A DNA stretch of 64,000 bases, from assembly GCA_030427085.1 (NCBI GenBank), contig JAUHXH010000001.1, positions 992,001 through 1,056,000 of the forward strand. The letters are read 5' to 3'. This document shows, one piece after another, positions 27,193 through 35,635 of this stretch. Below the pieces are notes generated by a model, which did no database searches, had not been told where the DNA came from, and saw only the letters and a list, made by a program, of their open reading frames with translations. Positions within the stretch are counted from its first letter, which is position 1, and the number at the start of each line of letters is the position of its first letter. Position numbers and translations under genes: made by a program. Origin of the DNA: Gammaproteobacteria bacterium (GTDB lineage: Bacteria; Pseudomonadota; Gammaproteobacteria; Pseudomonadales; Halieaceae).

Positions 27193-27993
27193 CTATTGGT
27201 TGGCCAGGCTGACTACGATGGCGGTGATGTTATCCCGGCCGCCTGCAGACAAGGCAGCATCCACCAGGTCGTGTACGGTTTTGACTGCGGAAGCACCGCG
27301 GCAGAGCAATTCAGCTAATTGCGCACCAGGCACCTGACTACTAAGCCCATCCGAGCACAGTATGAGGTGATCGCCCGGCTGGGTGCTGAAGGAACCAGAT
27401 GCAGGCTGAAGAGGGTCACCTGGTTCTTCGAGTCCTAAGGCCTGAGTCAGGTAATGTCGGGGAGCATCGTCCACGTCCGTTTGCTGGTCTACGGTATCGT
27501 CCTGCGTAACCTGACGCAGGGTCCCCGCGCGCACGTGGTAGAGGCGACTGTCCCCCACATGGGCAAACCAGCACCTGGAGGCAGTCAATACCGCAAGGGT
27601 CAGCGTGGTACCCATCCCCGCGTGCTTGTTGTCACGAGCAGCTTTCGCTTTGATCTCACCGTGCGCTTCAAGTAGCAGCGCCGACAAGTTTTCCCCGTTG
27701 AACTCTGGAATCGGATTGGCACCCGAAAAGCGATCCCGCGCAACTTGGTAAATGGTAGCGCAGGCCGTTCGGCTGGCCAGTTCACCCGCGGCGTGCCCTC
27801 CCAGACCATCGGCAACACAAGCCAACAGGCCCGTAGCCCCAACAGGAAGAAGAAAGTAGTGGTCCTGATTCTCATGTCGATGATGCCCGCGGTGCGAGTC
27901 ACCGTAGGCCACAAAGCCCGCACCATGAACCTCTCGACCATGGTACTGCTGAAAGGGGTGTGCACCGGAGGCGTCCATGCGATTCATAGTCAC
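27193..27993 (-). CDS. PP2C-type protein phosphatase
   Basis: 266 residues. Metal-site motifs in order: HENQDHYFL, ACVADGLGGHAAGE, HVGDSRLYHV, LCSDGLSSQV and GGRDNITAIVV. These are the standard bacterial PP2C motifs with the aspartates that bind two Mn/Mg ions. It should reverse Ser/Thr phosphorylation by the membrane kinase in the same strand row. The start is GTG 27993, with ATG 27987 as an alternative; neither has a clear ribosome site. It precedes the methyltransferase by 14 bases. Confidence 0.92.
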   Translation of the reverse strand: MTMNRMDASGAHPFQQYHGREVHGAGFVAYGDSHRGHHRHENQDHYFLLPVGATGLLACVADGLGGHAAGELASRTACATIYQVARDRFSGANPIPEFNGENLSALLLEAHGEIKAKAARDNKHAGMGTTLTLAVLTASRCWFAHVGDSRLYHVRAGTLRQVTQDDTVDQQTDVDDAPRHYLTQALGLEEPGDPLQPASGSFSTQPGDHLILCSDGLSSQVPGAQLAELLCRGASAVKTVHDLVDAALSAGGRDNITAIVVSLANQ

Positions 27994-28071
27994 AGACTAG
28001 ACCTGCCACTGCCGGGCGGCAAATTCGGCCCACGAGGCATCAGGCGCGAACCCGGCGGCAATCACCCGCGC

Positions 28072-28098
28072 AAAAAAAACGGGCCCCGAAGGGCCCGT
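28072..28098 (-). terminator. Intrinsic terminator of aceA
   Basis: On the minus strand ACGGGCCC and GGGCCCGT form an 8-bp stem around a TTCG tetraloop, followed by a run of T (A on the + strand, 28072-28079). It lies about 30 bases beyond the aceA stop codon and is a textbook Rho-independent terminator. Confidence 0.93.
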
Positions 28099-28126
28099 GC
28101 GAAGACGTTCAGCTCGCCCGCAAGGC

Positions 28127-29722
28127 TTAGCCGAACTGATTCATGGTGTTGTCTTTGCCACCCGCTTTCAGCGCAGCGTCACCGGCAAAGTACTCTTTGT
28201 GGTCGTCGCCCATGTCGGAGCCGGCCATGTTCTGGTGTTTCACGCAGGCGATACCCTGACGGATTTCTTTGCGCTGCACGCCAGCCACGTAGCCCAGCAT
28301 GCCCTGGTCGCCGAAGTATTCCTTGGCCAGGTTGTCGGTAGACAGGGCCGCGGTGTGGTAAGTCGGCAGGGTGATCAGGTGGTGGAAGATGCCCGCTTCG
28401 CGCGCAGCGTCCGCCTGGAAGGTACGGATCTTCTCGTCTGCAGCGGCAGCCAGTTCAGAGTCGTCGTACTCGGCGCTCATCAGGTTGTCGCGAACGTAGG
28501 CAGATACGTCCTTGCCCTCTTCAGTCCAGGCATCAAATACCTGCTGACGGAAGTTCAGGGTCCAGTTGAAGGACGGGCTGTTGTTGTAAACCAGCTTGGC
28601 GTTGGGTACCACTTCGCGGATACGGTTTACCATGCTGGCGATCTGGCCCACGTGCGGCTTCTCGGTTTCGATCCACAGCAGGTCAGCACCGTGTTGCAGT
28701 GAAGTGATGCAATCCAGCACCACGCGGTCTTCACCGCTGCCCTTACGGAACTGGAACAGGTTGGACGGCAGGCGCTTGGGACGCAGCAGTTTACCGTCGC
28801 GGCTGATCAGTACGTCGCCGTTGCCGATGGTAGAAGCGTCTACTTCGTCACAGTCGAGGAAGCTGTTGTACTGGTCGCCCAGGTCGCCCGGCTCGTGAGT
28901 TACGGCGATCTGCTTGGTCAGGCCGGCTCCCAGGGAGTCGGTACGCGCTACGATCACGCCGTTTTCAACACCCAGTTCCAGGAAGGCGTAACGCACGGCA
29001 CGGATCTTGGCCAGGAAGTCCTCGTGAGGAACGGTTACCTTGCCGTCCTGGTGGCCACACTGCTTCTCGTCAGACACCTGGTTTTCGATCTGGATGGCAC
29101 AGGCGCCAGCTTCGATCATTTTCTTGGCCAGCAGGTAGGTGGCTTCCGCGTTACCGAAACCGGCGTCGATGTCGGCAATGATCGGCACCACGTGAGTCTG
29201 GAAGTTGTCGATCTGGTTCTGCAGATCTTTCGCTTTCACTTCGTCACCAGCTTCGCGGGCTTCGTCCAGCGCACGGAACAGGCCGCCCAGTTCGCGGGCG
29301 TCCGCCTGACGCAGGAAGGTGTACAGCTCTTCGATCAGGCCGGGTACAGAAGTCTTTTCGTGCATGCTCTGGTCAGGCAGCGGGCCGAACTCGGAACGCA
29401 GCGCGGCGATCATCCAACCGGACAGGTAGAGGTAGCGCTTGTTGGTGGTGCCGAGGTGCTTCTTGATGGCGATCAGTTTTTGCTGACCGATGAAGCCGTG
29501 CCAGCAACCCAGCGACTGCGTGTAGGCAGCGGTGTCGGCGTCGTAGTCCGCCATGTCCTTGCGCATGATGTCCGCGGTGTAGCGGGCGATGTCGAGGCCG
29601 GTCTGAAAACGGTTCTGCAGCGCCATACGGGCGGCGTATTCGGGGTTGATAGCGCTCCAGGTGCTGCCCTGTGAGGAGCACAGTTCGGCAAAAGTGTCGG
29701 TAGTCTGCTGATAGGTGGCCAT
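28127..29722 (-). CDS. aceA: Isocitrate lyase
   Basis: 531 residues, the long form found in Pseudomonas and relatives. The sequence runs through DIDAGFGN, an acidic metal site, then DEKQCGHQDGK, corresponding to the catalytic KKCGH loop, then ARTDSLGA. It cleaves isocitrate into glyoxylate and succinate, the first step of the glyoxylate shunt used for growth on acetate or fatty acids. GAGGA sits 8 bases before ATG 29722. It has its own terminator and is divergent from the WYL regulator gene. This is a housekeeping gene inside an otherwise accessory-looking region. Confidence 0.95.
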   Translation of the reverse strand: MATYQQTTDTFAELCSSQGSTWSAINPEYAARMALQNRFQTGLDIARYTADIMRKDMADYDADTAAYTQSLGCWHGFIGQQKLIAIKKHLGTTNKRYLYLSGWMIAALRSEFGPLPDQSMHEKTSVPGLIEELYTFLRQADARELGGLFRALDEAREAGDEVKAKDLQNQIDNFQTHVVPIIADIDAGFGNAEATYLLAKKMIEAGACAIQIENQVSDEKQCGHQDGKVTVPHEDFLAKIRAVRYAFLELGVENGVIVARTDSLGAGLTKQIAVTHEPGDLGDQYNSFLDCDEVDASTIGNGDVLISRDGKLLRPKRLPSNLFQFRKGSGEDRVVLDCITSLQHGADLLWIETEKPHVGQIASMVNRIREVVPNAKLVYNNSPSFNWTLNFRQQVFDAWTEEGKDVSAYVRDNLMSAEYDDSELAAAADEKIRTFQADAAREAGIFHHLITLPTYHTAALSTDNLAKEYFGDQGMLGYVAGVQRKEIRQGIACVKHQNMAGSDMGDDHKEYFAGDAALKAGGKDNTMNQFG

Positions 29723-29882
29723 GGGGATATCCTCATGTCTGTGGGGGCTGAAAGTAACGCTACAGCGTCGTGTTCGTAATGACGGCTATCTTAGTCAGCA
29801 CCCCTACATAAATGAAATAAATAGAAAAGATACCTACTATTCGGCAAAGAAATGTTCGCGAGCCGGGAGGGTGCGCGTGACA

Positions 29883-29918
29883 TTGAGCTTCGTATAAACC
29901 TGTAGTATATGTGTACAC
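29883..29918 (+). promoter_or_regulatory. Candidate promoter and palindromic operator of the WYL regulator operon
   Basis: TTGAGC (29883-29888) and TATATG (29906-29911) are spaced 17 bases apart and could be -35 and -10 boxes. The perfect 8-bp palindrome GTGTACAC (29911-29918) overlaps the end of the -10 and the likely transcription start, where a repressor would block initiation. CapW/BrxR-type regulators bind palindromes in their own promoters, so this is a good candidate site. The frame can also be read from ATG 29909, which would put these bases inside the gene. Confidence 0.5.
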
Positions 29919-29944
29919 TTCAGGCGCCGACCGAGGAGCCCTCT

Positions 29945-30832
29945 GTGGTCGCACAACGCGAAGGCAAATGGCCCATTCGATGGGACCAGCTGCTCCGGTA
30001 CCGCTACATCGAAATTATCTCCCTGTGGGAGGGGCGCCTGACTACGCGCCACCTGTGCGAGACTTTCGGCATCGGCCGGCAGCAAGCCAGCAAGGACATC
30101 AACACCTACCTGCGCGAGCTCGGGCAGGGCAACCTCGAATACGACAAGTATCTTAAAGGATACAAGCCCACGCCGGATTTCCAACCCTGCGTCACTCGAG
30201 GCAACGCCGACGAATACCTGCACCTGGTGGCGCGCAACAGCGCCCTGTCCCAGGTATTCGAGTCAATTTCCATCGCCATGCATAACGTTGAGGTGCTTCA
30301 TGCACCCCTGCGCGACGTTAGCCCCGCGCTGCTCCGGCCGCTGATTCAGGCCGCGCGGACATGCCGGCGCCTGGAAGTAGATTACGTATCAGTGCACAAC
30401 CCGGACCGGGAAGGACGCATCATCGTTCCCCACACGCTCGTGCACACCGGTTTGCGCTGGCATGTTCGTGCCTGGTGCGAGAAGAACCAGGACTACCGCG
30501 ATTTTGTGCTGAGCCGCTTTCGCGGTGCGCCTGACATCCTGGATGACTCCGAACATGGTGTGGCTGCAGATGACGACTGGAACACCTACGTCACCTTGCG
30601 ACTGGTTCCCGACCCACGGCTCAGTCCGGATCAGCGGGAAGTCGTGGCCACGGATTACGGCATGCGGGACGGCATGCTCGCCATTCCGGTGCGCGCCAGG
30701 CTAGTTCACTACTGCATCAAGCAATTACAAATCGACCCCTTCCTTCAGCAAATCGATCCGCGGGCCCAGCAACTCGTTGTCGAAAATCTCGACGAGTTGC
30801 GCCCCTGGCTCTTCGGGGCAGAAAGCGCATGA
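29945..30832 (+). CDS. WYL-domain transcriptional regulator, CapW/BrxR-like
   Basis: About 295 residues from GTG 29945, which has GAGGAG 6 bases upstream; an ATG at 29909 gives 12 extra residues but overlaps the promoter signals. Near the N-terminus a winged helix (RYIEIISLWEGRLTT, then FGIGRQQASKDI) matches the BrxR/CapW family. The middle is a WYL domain with the ligand-facing stretch HTGLRWHVRAWCE and the following FVLSRFRG. A C-terminal extension follows (YCIKQLQIDPFLQQI). Such repressors are typically encoded beside BREX, CBASS and other anti-phage systems and sense nucleic acid or nucleotide signals. Its stop overlaps the next start as ATGA, so the SLOG-membrane protein is its direct operon partner. 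Confidence 0.82.
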   Translation: MVAQREGKWPIRWDQLLRYRYIEIISLWEGRLTTRHLCETFGIGRQQASKDINTYLRELGQGNLEYDKYLKGYKPTPDFQPCVTRGNADEYLHLVARNSALSQVFESISIAMHNVEVLHAPLRDVSPALLRPLIQAARTCRRLEVDYVSVHNPDREGRIIVPHTLVHTGLRWHVRAWCEKNQDYRDFVLSRFRGAPDILDDSEHGVAADDDWNTYVTLRLVPDPRLSPDQREVVATDYGMRDGMLAIPVRARLVHYCIKQLQIDPFLQQIDPRAQQLVVENLDELRPWLFGAESA

Positions 30833-32538
30833 CGTACTCGGTCCACGAGAATATAGAGCTCCAGGTTGCCGTTACTGCACATCGCGATCTGGAGCAGGTC
30901 AACGCCGACCGCGTGCGGCGGGAGGTACGGGAATTCTTCCTCAACCTGCAAGCGGCCCTTCCCGGTTTGCCCATCAGCCTGATGTCCCCGCTGGCCACTG
31001 GAGGCGATACCCTCGCGGCAGAGGTCGCATTGGAGTTGGGCTTACGCCTGCGCATACCACTGCCTATGCCGCAGGAAATTTATGAATCGGATTTTAGCGA
31101 GCCAGAAGACCTGGCACGCTTTCGCAGCCTTTGTCAGCGTGGCGATGTATTTACCCTACCGATGGTTGACGGTGTCGATCGAGAACAATTGCAAAACTCC
31201 AGCGAAGCCCGCATCGCCCAGTACGCACAGTTAGGCACTTTTGTCTCCACCCACTGCCAGGTCTTGCTGGCCCTGTGGGATGGCGAACCCAGCGAGGAAG
31301 TTGGCGGCACTGCCAGCGTTGTGCATTTTCACCTTTACGACGAAATGCCCGGGTTCCGGGATGAGCCCTGCCCTGCCAATATCCTGATGGAACCCGACAA
31401 CGACCTGGTTTATCACATTCACTGCCCACGCAGTGCCGAGCATCCCGGCATTTTGCCTCCGCGTTGGATAAGCCGTCGTGGAGACGCCAGTGAAGGGCCT
31501 ATACCACCGGAGTTCCTGAGTAGTTTTCGCTACATGGAGACCTTCCGCGCCGACGTTGAACGCTACCACAAGGATATCGCCCAGGAAGGCGATACCATGC
31601 TCGACCAGCTCGAATTTTTACAACATGAAGAGCTGGTCACGCTCGACAGCCTCTACTCGGCCGCGGACTGGCTGGCGATTCATTTTCGCAAACGCGTAGT
31701 CAGCCACCTGGCTGTCACGCATTGGCTTGCAGTGCTTATGGGCTTCAGTTTTATTCTCTACTCTGAATACGACGGATTTTTCTGGTTGCTGCCAACTTTC
31801 CTCACCCTGTTCTTCTCCGCCGTCGTCCTCAATGGATTTGCCAACAAACGGCACTGGCATCGCAAGTACCTCGACTATCGCACCCTTGCCGAAGGGCTGC
31901 GGGTGCAATTCTATTGGTCGCTGTCCGGTATCGAGGGCTTTCGTGGCGCCGCAGTGGCCTACGACAACCTGTTGCAGAAGCAGGATATGGAACTGTCCTG
32001 GGTGAGGCATATCATGCGCAATTGCGGCACCACCATTCGCGTGGCCCTGCTACCACCCGAGAACGGCCTGGAATTGGCTGTGCGGCACTGGATAGGGGGC
32101 AGCCAGGGGCGCGGTGGACAGCTCGAGTATTTCAGCCGGGCCGCCCTCTCCCGCGCACGCAAGGTTCGCCGAACTGACTGGATTGCAAGTGTCACCTTGT
32201 GGGTCGGTATTTCCATGGCCATTGCCCTTCTGTTTATCGGGCAAAGTGCAGACGAGAACGTGGTAACCGCCGTGCTGGTGCTCATGGGTCTGCTACCGCT
32301 TGCCGCCGGTATTCGTGAAGCCTATACCTACAAAAAGGCCGACAAGGAACTCGCCAAGCAATACCAGTTCATGCTCCATACCTTCACCAAAGCCCACGAC
32401 CGTATTCGCAAAACATCGGATCCGCAGGAAATACGCCGCGTGCTACGCGCGCTCGGCGAGGCCTGCCTGGAAGAACATTCCGAGTGGGTGATGATCCATC
32501 GGGCACGGCCGCTGGAACACTCGGGATTGCAAACCTGA
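30829..32538 (+). CDS. SLOG-domain protein with SLATT-like membrane segments
   Basis: 569 residues. Residues 10-165 follow the SLOG nucleotide-binding pattern: VAVTAHRDL, then SPLATGGDTLAAEVALELG (the glycine-rich nucleotide site), YESDF, a region ending QVLLALWDG and GGTASVV. Residues 290-340 hold two membrane helices followed by KYLDYRTLAEGLRVQFYW, the pattern seen after the helix pair in SLATT/DUF4231 proteins. A second helix pair lies near 451-495, before a charged C-terminus. Proteins combining SLOG with SLATT are predicted nucleotide-sensing membrane effectors in conflict systems. The start ATG overlaps the regulator stop, so expression should be strictly coupled. No other component is seen downstream; the next gene is a sulfotransferase 111 bases on. 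Confidence 0.72.
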   Translation: MTYSVHENIELQVAVTAHRDLEQVNADRVRREVREFFLNLQAALPGLPISLMSPLATGGDTLAAEVALELGLRLRIPLPMPQEIYESDFSEPEDLARFRSLCQRGDVFTLPMVDGVDREQLQNSSEARIAQYAQLGTFVSTHCQVLLALWDGEPSEEVGGTASVVHFHLYDEMPGFRDEPCPANILMEPDNDLVYHIHCPRSAEHPGILPPRWISRRGDASEGPIPPEFLSSFRYMETFRADVERYHKDIAQEGDTMLDQLEFLQHEELVTLDSLYSAADWLAIHFRKRVVSHLAVTHWLAVLMGFSFILYSEYDGFFWLLPTFLTLFFSAVVLNGFANKRHWHRKYLDYRTLAEGLRVQFYWSLSGIEGFRGAAVAYDNLLQKQDMELSWVRHIMRNCGTTIRVALLPPENGLELAVRHWIGGSQGRGGQLEYFSRAALSRARKVRRTDWIASVTLWVGISMAIALLFIGQSADENVVTAVLVLMGLLPLAAGIREAYTYKKADKELAKQYQFMLHTFTKAHDRIRKTSDPQEIRRVLRALGEACLEEHSEWVMIHRARPLEHSGLQT

Positions 32539-32649
32539 GCAAGCCCCGGTTCAACATGCTCGACTGATAGCGCTCTTGCGTTTCCGCCCCGCGACCACAA
32601 CGCAACACTCAGGTTAAGCTGAAGCCCGATTCCCCTGAAGTGGCCGGAC

Positions 32650-33804
32650 ATGCTGAACGAGCAGCGTTTAATAGAAGAAGCCATTGAGCAAACCGGCCTG
32701 CGCGATTTCGGTGACGAAGGCTTTCGCGAGCCGCTGGGCCGACTGGTTGAGGCATTGAACACCGAGGCGCAGATGAATGACTTCGGTGAATTGCGCGCCC
32801 AGATGACCATCAATGCGGGGCTACGACATCGCCTGCAAATCCACCACTATCTGCAGCGACACCCCCAAGTACTCGACGCGCCGGTAACACGCCCTGTATT
32901 CATCGTAGGCTTGCCCCGAACGGGCACTACCGCCCTGCACCATCTACTGAACTGCGACCCTGAGAATCACACCCTGCGCCTGTGGGAAGCCCAGAACCCG
33001 GTACCACCACCCACAACAGAGACTTACCACAACGACCCGCGGATTCAGCAGCAGCGTGAATCCGTGGCGCTCACCGAAACCTTTTTACCCGGTTTTTCCC
33101 GTACCCACCTGATCGACGCCGAAGCGCCGGATGAGTGCTACATGTTGCTGAATCGCAACTTTATGTCGGTGGAGTACTCGGCGCTTTACCACATTCCAAG
33201 CTACGCCAATTGGCTGTATGCGCAACTCCCACACAGCGACAGCTACGCCTACCACAAACAGCAGCTTCAGTTGTTGCAGTCTCAACACGTGGGCAACTGG
33301 GTGTTGAAAGCCCCCTTTCACCAGCTCGGCTTGCGCGCCATTTTGCACACCTACCCGGACGCCGTGATCGTGCAAACCCATCGGGCGCCGATGCAATTTG
33401 TAGCCAGTGGTTGCAGCTTTCTCGCCCTGTTGCGCCGCAGCGGAACCGACAATCCAGACATGGCGGAAGTAGGCAGCGACTGGATGGATATGCTCCGCGC
33501 CTACACCGAAACTTTCGAGCGTGACCGCGCGGAGTTGGAAGCACAGTATCCCAACCAATTTCTCGACCTGCGTCACGACGATTTTGTTGCTGATCCCTGG
33601 GCTACCATCGAAGCGCTCTACCAGCTTCGCCAATTACCGCTCTCAGCCGCAGCACGACAAAACATGTCGCAATGGCTGGCGGCCAATCCACAGGGGAAAC
33701 ACGGTCGCCACGAGTACTGCCTTGCAGACTACAGGATCGAACCTGCTGAGGTTGAGAGCTTGTTCGGTGACTATGCGCGCCGATACGGCGTCGATATGAA
33801 TTAA
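32650..33804 (+). CDS. Sulfotransferase family protein
   Basis: 384 residues. VGLPRTGTTALHHLL near residue 95 is the 5'-phosphosulfate loop that binds PAPS, and the later LRHDDFVADPW region fits the 3'-phosphate site and the terminal helix. The family transfers sulfate from PAPS to alcohol groups on small molecules, lipids or glycans. No signal peptide is seen. The DUF1214 gene follows after 11 bases, with a good ribosome site, so both are in one operon. The acceptor is unknown. Confidence 0.85.
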   Translation: MLNEQRLIEEAIEQTGLRDFGDEGFREPLGRLVEALNTEAQMNDFGELRAQMTINAGLRHRLQIHHYLQRHPQVLDAPVTRPVFIVGLPRTGTTALHHLLNCDPENHTLRLWEAQNPVPPPTTETYHNDPRIQQQRESVALTETFLPGFSRTHLIDAEAPDECYMLLNRNFMSVEYSALYHIPSYANWLYAQLPHSDSYAYHKQQLQLLQSQHVGNWVLKAPFHQLGLRAILHTYPDAVIVQTHRAPMQFVASGCSFLALLRRSGTDNPDMAEVGSDWMDMLRAYTETFERDRAELEAQYPNQFLDLRHDDFVADPWATIEALYQLRQLPLSAAARQNMSQWLAANPQGKHGRHEYCLADYRIEPAEVESLFGDYARRYGVDMN

Positions 33805-33815
33805 GGAGTGAAGGT

Positions 33816-34913
33816 ATGAGCGATGATCATACGGCACAGACTGACAGTGGCGATGCCTGGGACGCCTTTTGCGATGCGGTGAAAGCAGCGGGCAAACTGG
33901 TCGACTCAACGCACGCACCGCAGGATCCGCAAACGCGCGCCGAAGGTTATCGCTACCTGTCTCGGATGCTGAGAGCGGGACTGGAAAGCTTCGTGGAAGG
34001 TGGTGACCCACGTTTTCCTGAGTTGCGCTGCCCGGTGCATACCACCATCAAGATGGGTGCCGACAACCCGGACAACTACTACCAGAACACCCCGGTGAGC
34101 CCCGATTACGACTACCGCATTGTTGGCACCCGCGGCAGTGTGCACTATCTGGGTTTCAGCACCGTCATCAATCGCTACGCCACAGGTGGCGGTATGAAAA
34201 CCGATGGTTTCCTCGATGCCGCCCATCTGGAAGTGGGAGCGAACGGTGAGATCGAAATTATTGTCAGCGCAGAAGAACATGAAGGTAACTGGCTGCGAAT
34301 GGGGCCGGAAACCAATGCGATCAATGTACGTCAAACTTTTCGGGATCGTACCCGTGAAATACCTGCGGACTTGCGCATCGAGCGAATTGGCGCCGAGTCA
34401 GACCGCCCCCCTCCCCTCTCGCCGGAGAAAATGGACGAGGCCCTGGCGGGTGCCGCTCGTTTTCTGACTAACACTACCGCACTGTTTGCCGGCTGGGCCG
34501 AAGGCTTTGTTCCCACCACCAATCAGGTCGCCCCTGCCGACCAGGGCTTTTGTCAGGCAATCGGCGGCGACCCCAACATCTACTACTTCCACAGCGCGTG
34601 GAAACTGGCTGACGACGAGGCCCTGGTAATCGAGGCTCCGATCATTCCGGACTGTGAGACCTGGAACTTCGTGCTACAGAACTGGTGGATGGAGTCACTG
34701 GACTTTCGCTACCACACCATTCACTTCAATAAACACACAGCGCAGTATGAAGCCGACGGTAGCGTGAAGATCATCGTATCTCACCACAAGCCACCCCATG
34801 CCAACTGGGTGGAAACCGCCGGACATCGGGCCGGCACTCTGTGCTGGCGCTGGATAGGTGCCGATGAGCACCCACCTGTGAATGCACGTGTGGTGAAATT
34901 TGAGGACTTGTGA
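33816..34913 (+). CDS. DUF1214 domain protein
   Basis: 365 residues with no signal peptide. The C-terminal half carries the DUF1214 pattern, including ETWNFVLQNWWMESLDFRYH and then VSHHKPPHANWVETAGHRAG. AAGGAG lies 7 bases before ATG 33816. Function is unknown for the family; members are frequent in mycobacteria and steroid- or lipid-degrading bacteria. The pairing with a sulfotransferase suggests both act on the same small molecule, but this is only context. Confidence 0.8.
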   Translation: MSDDHTAQTDSGDAWDAFCDAVKAAGKLVDSTHAPQDPQTRAEGYRYLSRMLRAGLESFVEGGDPRFPELRCPVHTTIKMGADNPDNYYQNTPVSPDYDYRIVGTRGSVHYLGFSTVINRYATGGGMKTDGFLDAAHLEVGANGEIEIIVSAEEHEGNWLRMGPETNAINVRQTFRDRTREIPADLRIERIGAESDRPPPLSPEKMDEALAGAARFLTNTTALFAGWAEGFVPTTNQVAPADQGFCQAIGGDPNIYYFHSAWKLADDEALVIEAPIIPDCETWNFVLQNWWMESLDFRYHTIHFNKHTAQYEADGSVKIIVSHHKPPHANWVETAGHRAGTLCWRWIGADEHPPVNARVVKFEDL

Positions 34914-34933
34914 GTTAAACGCTGCTGACTCTT

Positions 34934-35542
34934 TCAGCCAGCACTGTGGCGGTAATAGTCCAGGTTGAGGCCTGACACTTCGCAGTCCGCCGGGGCGAAG
35001 CCAGCACGCATGGCCTCACTCGCGTTCTCGAAGGCATTACACGTGAGCAGGGTTTCGCCGCCTGCTGCGGTATCTTCCCCAAGTTTTGACGCCAGGTTCA
35101 TTTCATCGGCGAAATAGCCTTCCAGCGTCTCCGAATACAGCATGTGGCCGTAGCCAATGCCGATGCAAACCTGAAATGGCTCCTCCTCGGTCAACATCAA
35201 GCTGGCCTCACGAATGGTCTGGTGCAATGTCAGTGAGGCGCGAATAGCCTCATCCACGGTGGTGAAACAGGCAAAGGCATTGTCGGCATGAAATTTCACC
35301 CGCCGCCCGCCGTGCGCTTCAAACAAGGGCTGGGTAATCTCTCGCAACCGCATCAGTACAGCCAGGAAGTGAACGATCCCGTGACTCTGGGACACGCGTG
35401 AAAAGCCGGAAGAGTCCATTACCAATGTGGCCACGGTCTCGCCATAGCGCGACCATATCTCGTCCTGATGGTCCACCGGATTCTGGCCACGGGCCAGCAT
35501 GCCCGCCATGGTCTGGAACAGGTTGTTATTGTTGCAAGTCAT
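34934..35542 (-). CDS. Class III nucleotide cyclase-like domain protein
   Basis: About 202 residues from ATG 35542; a frame extending to 35620 adds 26 unlikely residues. The sequence follows the catalytic domain of class III adenylate/guanylate cyclases: VATLVMDSSGFSRVS holds the first metal Asp (Asp43) and VKFHADNAFACF the second (Asp87). Later GYGHMLYSET and ADEMNLASKL match the usual dimer and base-binding segments. There is no sensor domain, so it would be a free-standing cytosolic cyclase or a degenerate, regulatory form. Substrate specificity is not clear. It follows a sulfotransferase gene on the same strand by 93 bases. Confidence 0.7.
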   Translation of the reverse strand: MTCNNNNLFQTMAGMLARGQNPVDHQDEIWSRYGETVATLVMDSSGFSRVSQSHGIVHFLAVLMRLREITQPLFEAHGGRRVKFHADNAFACFTTVDEAIRASLTLHQTIREASLMLTEEEPFQVCIGIGYGHMLYSETLEGYFADEMNLASKLGEDTAAGGETLLTCNAFENASEAMRAGFAPADCEVSGLNLDYYRHSAG

Positions 35543-35635
35543 TGACACGTCTCTAACTACAGCGGCCGATACGAATGCCGACCTCTGGGCAGGATACCGA
35601 AATCCGTGGCCTGCCGCCACGCAGAGACGTGAACG

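Noticed and set aside
28895-29674. 259-codon + strand frame opposite aceA
   Set aside because: Shadow of a highly biased coding strand; aceA is certain.
29945-32538. BREX or a complete CBASS locus
   Set aside because: The regulator is BrxR/CapW-like, but no BrxC, PglX, PglZ or cyclase gene follows; only the SLOG-membrane protein is linked.
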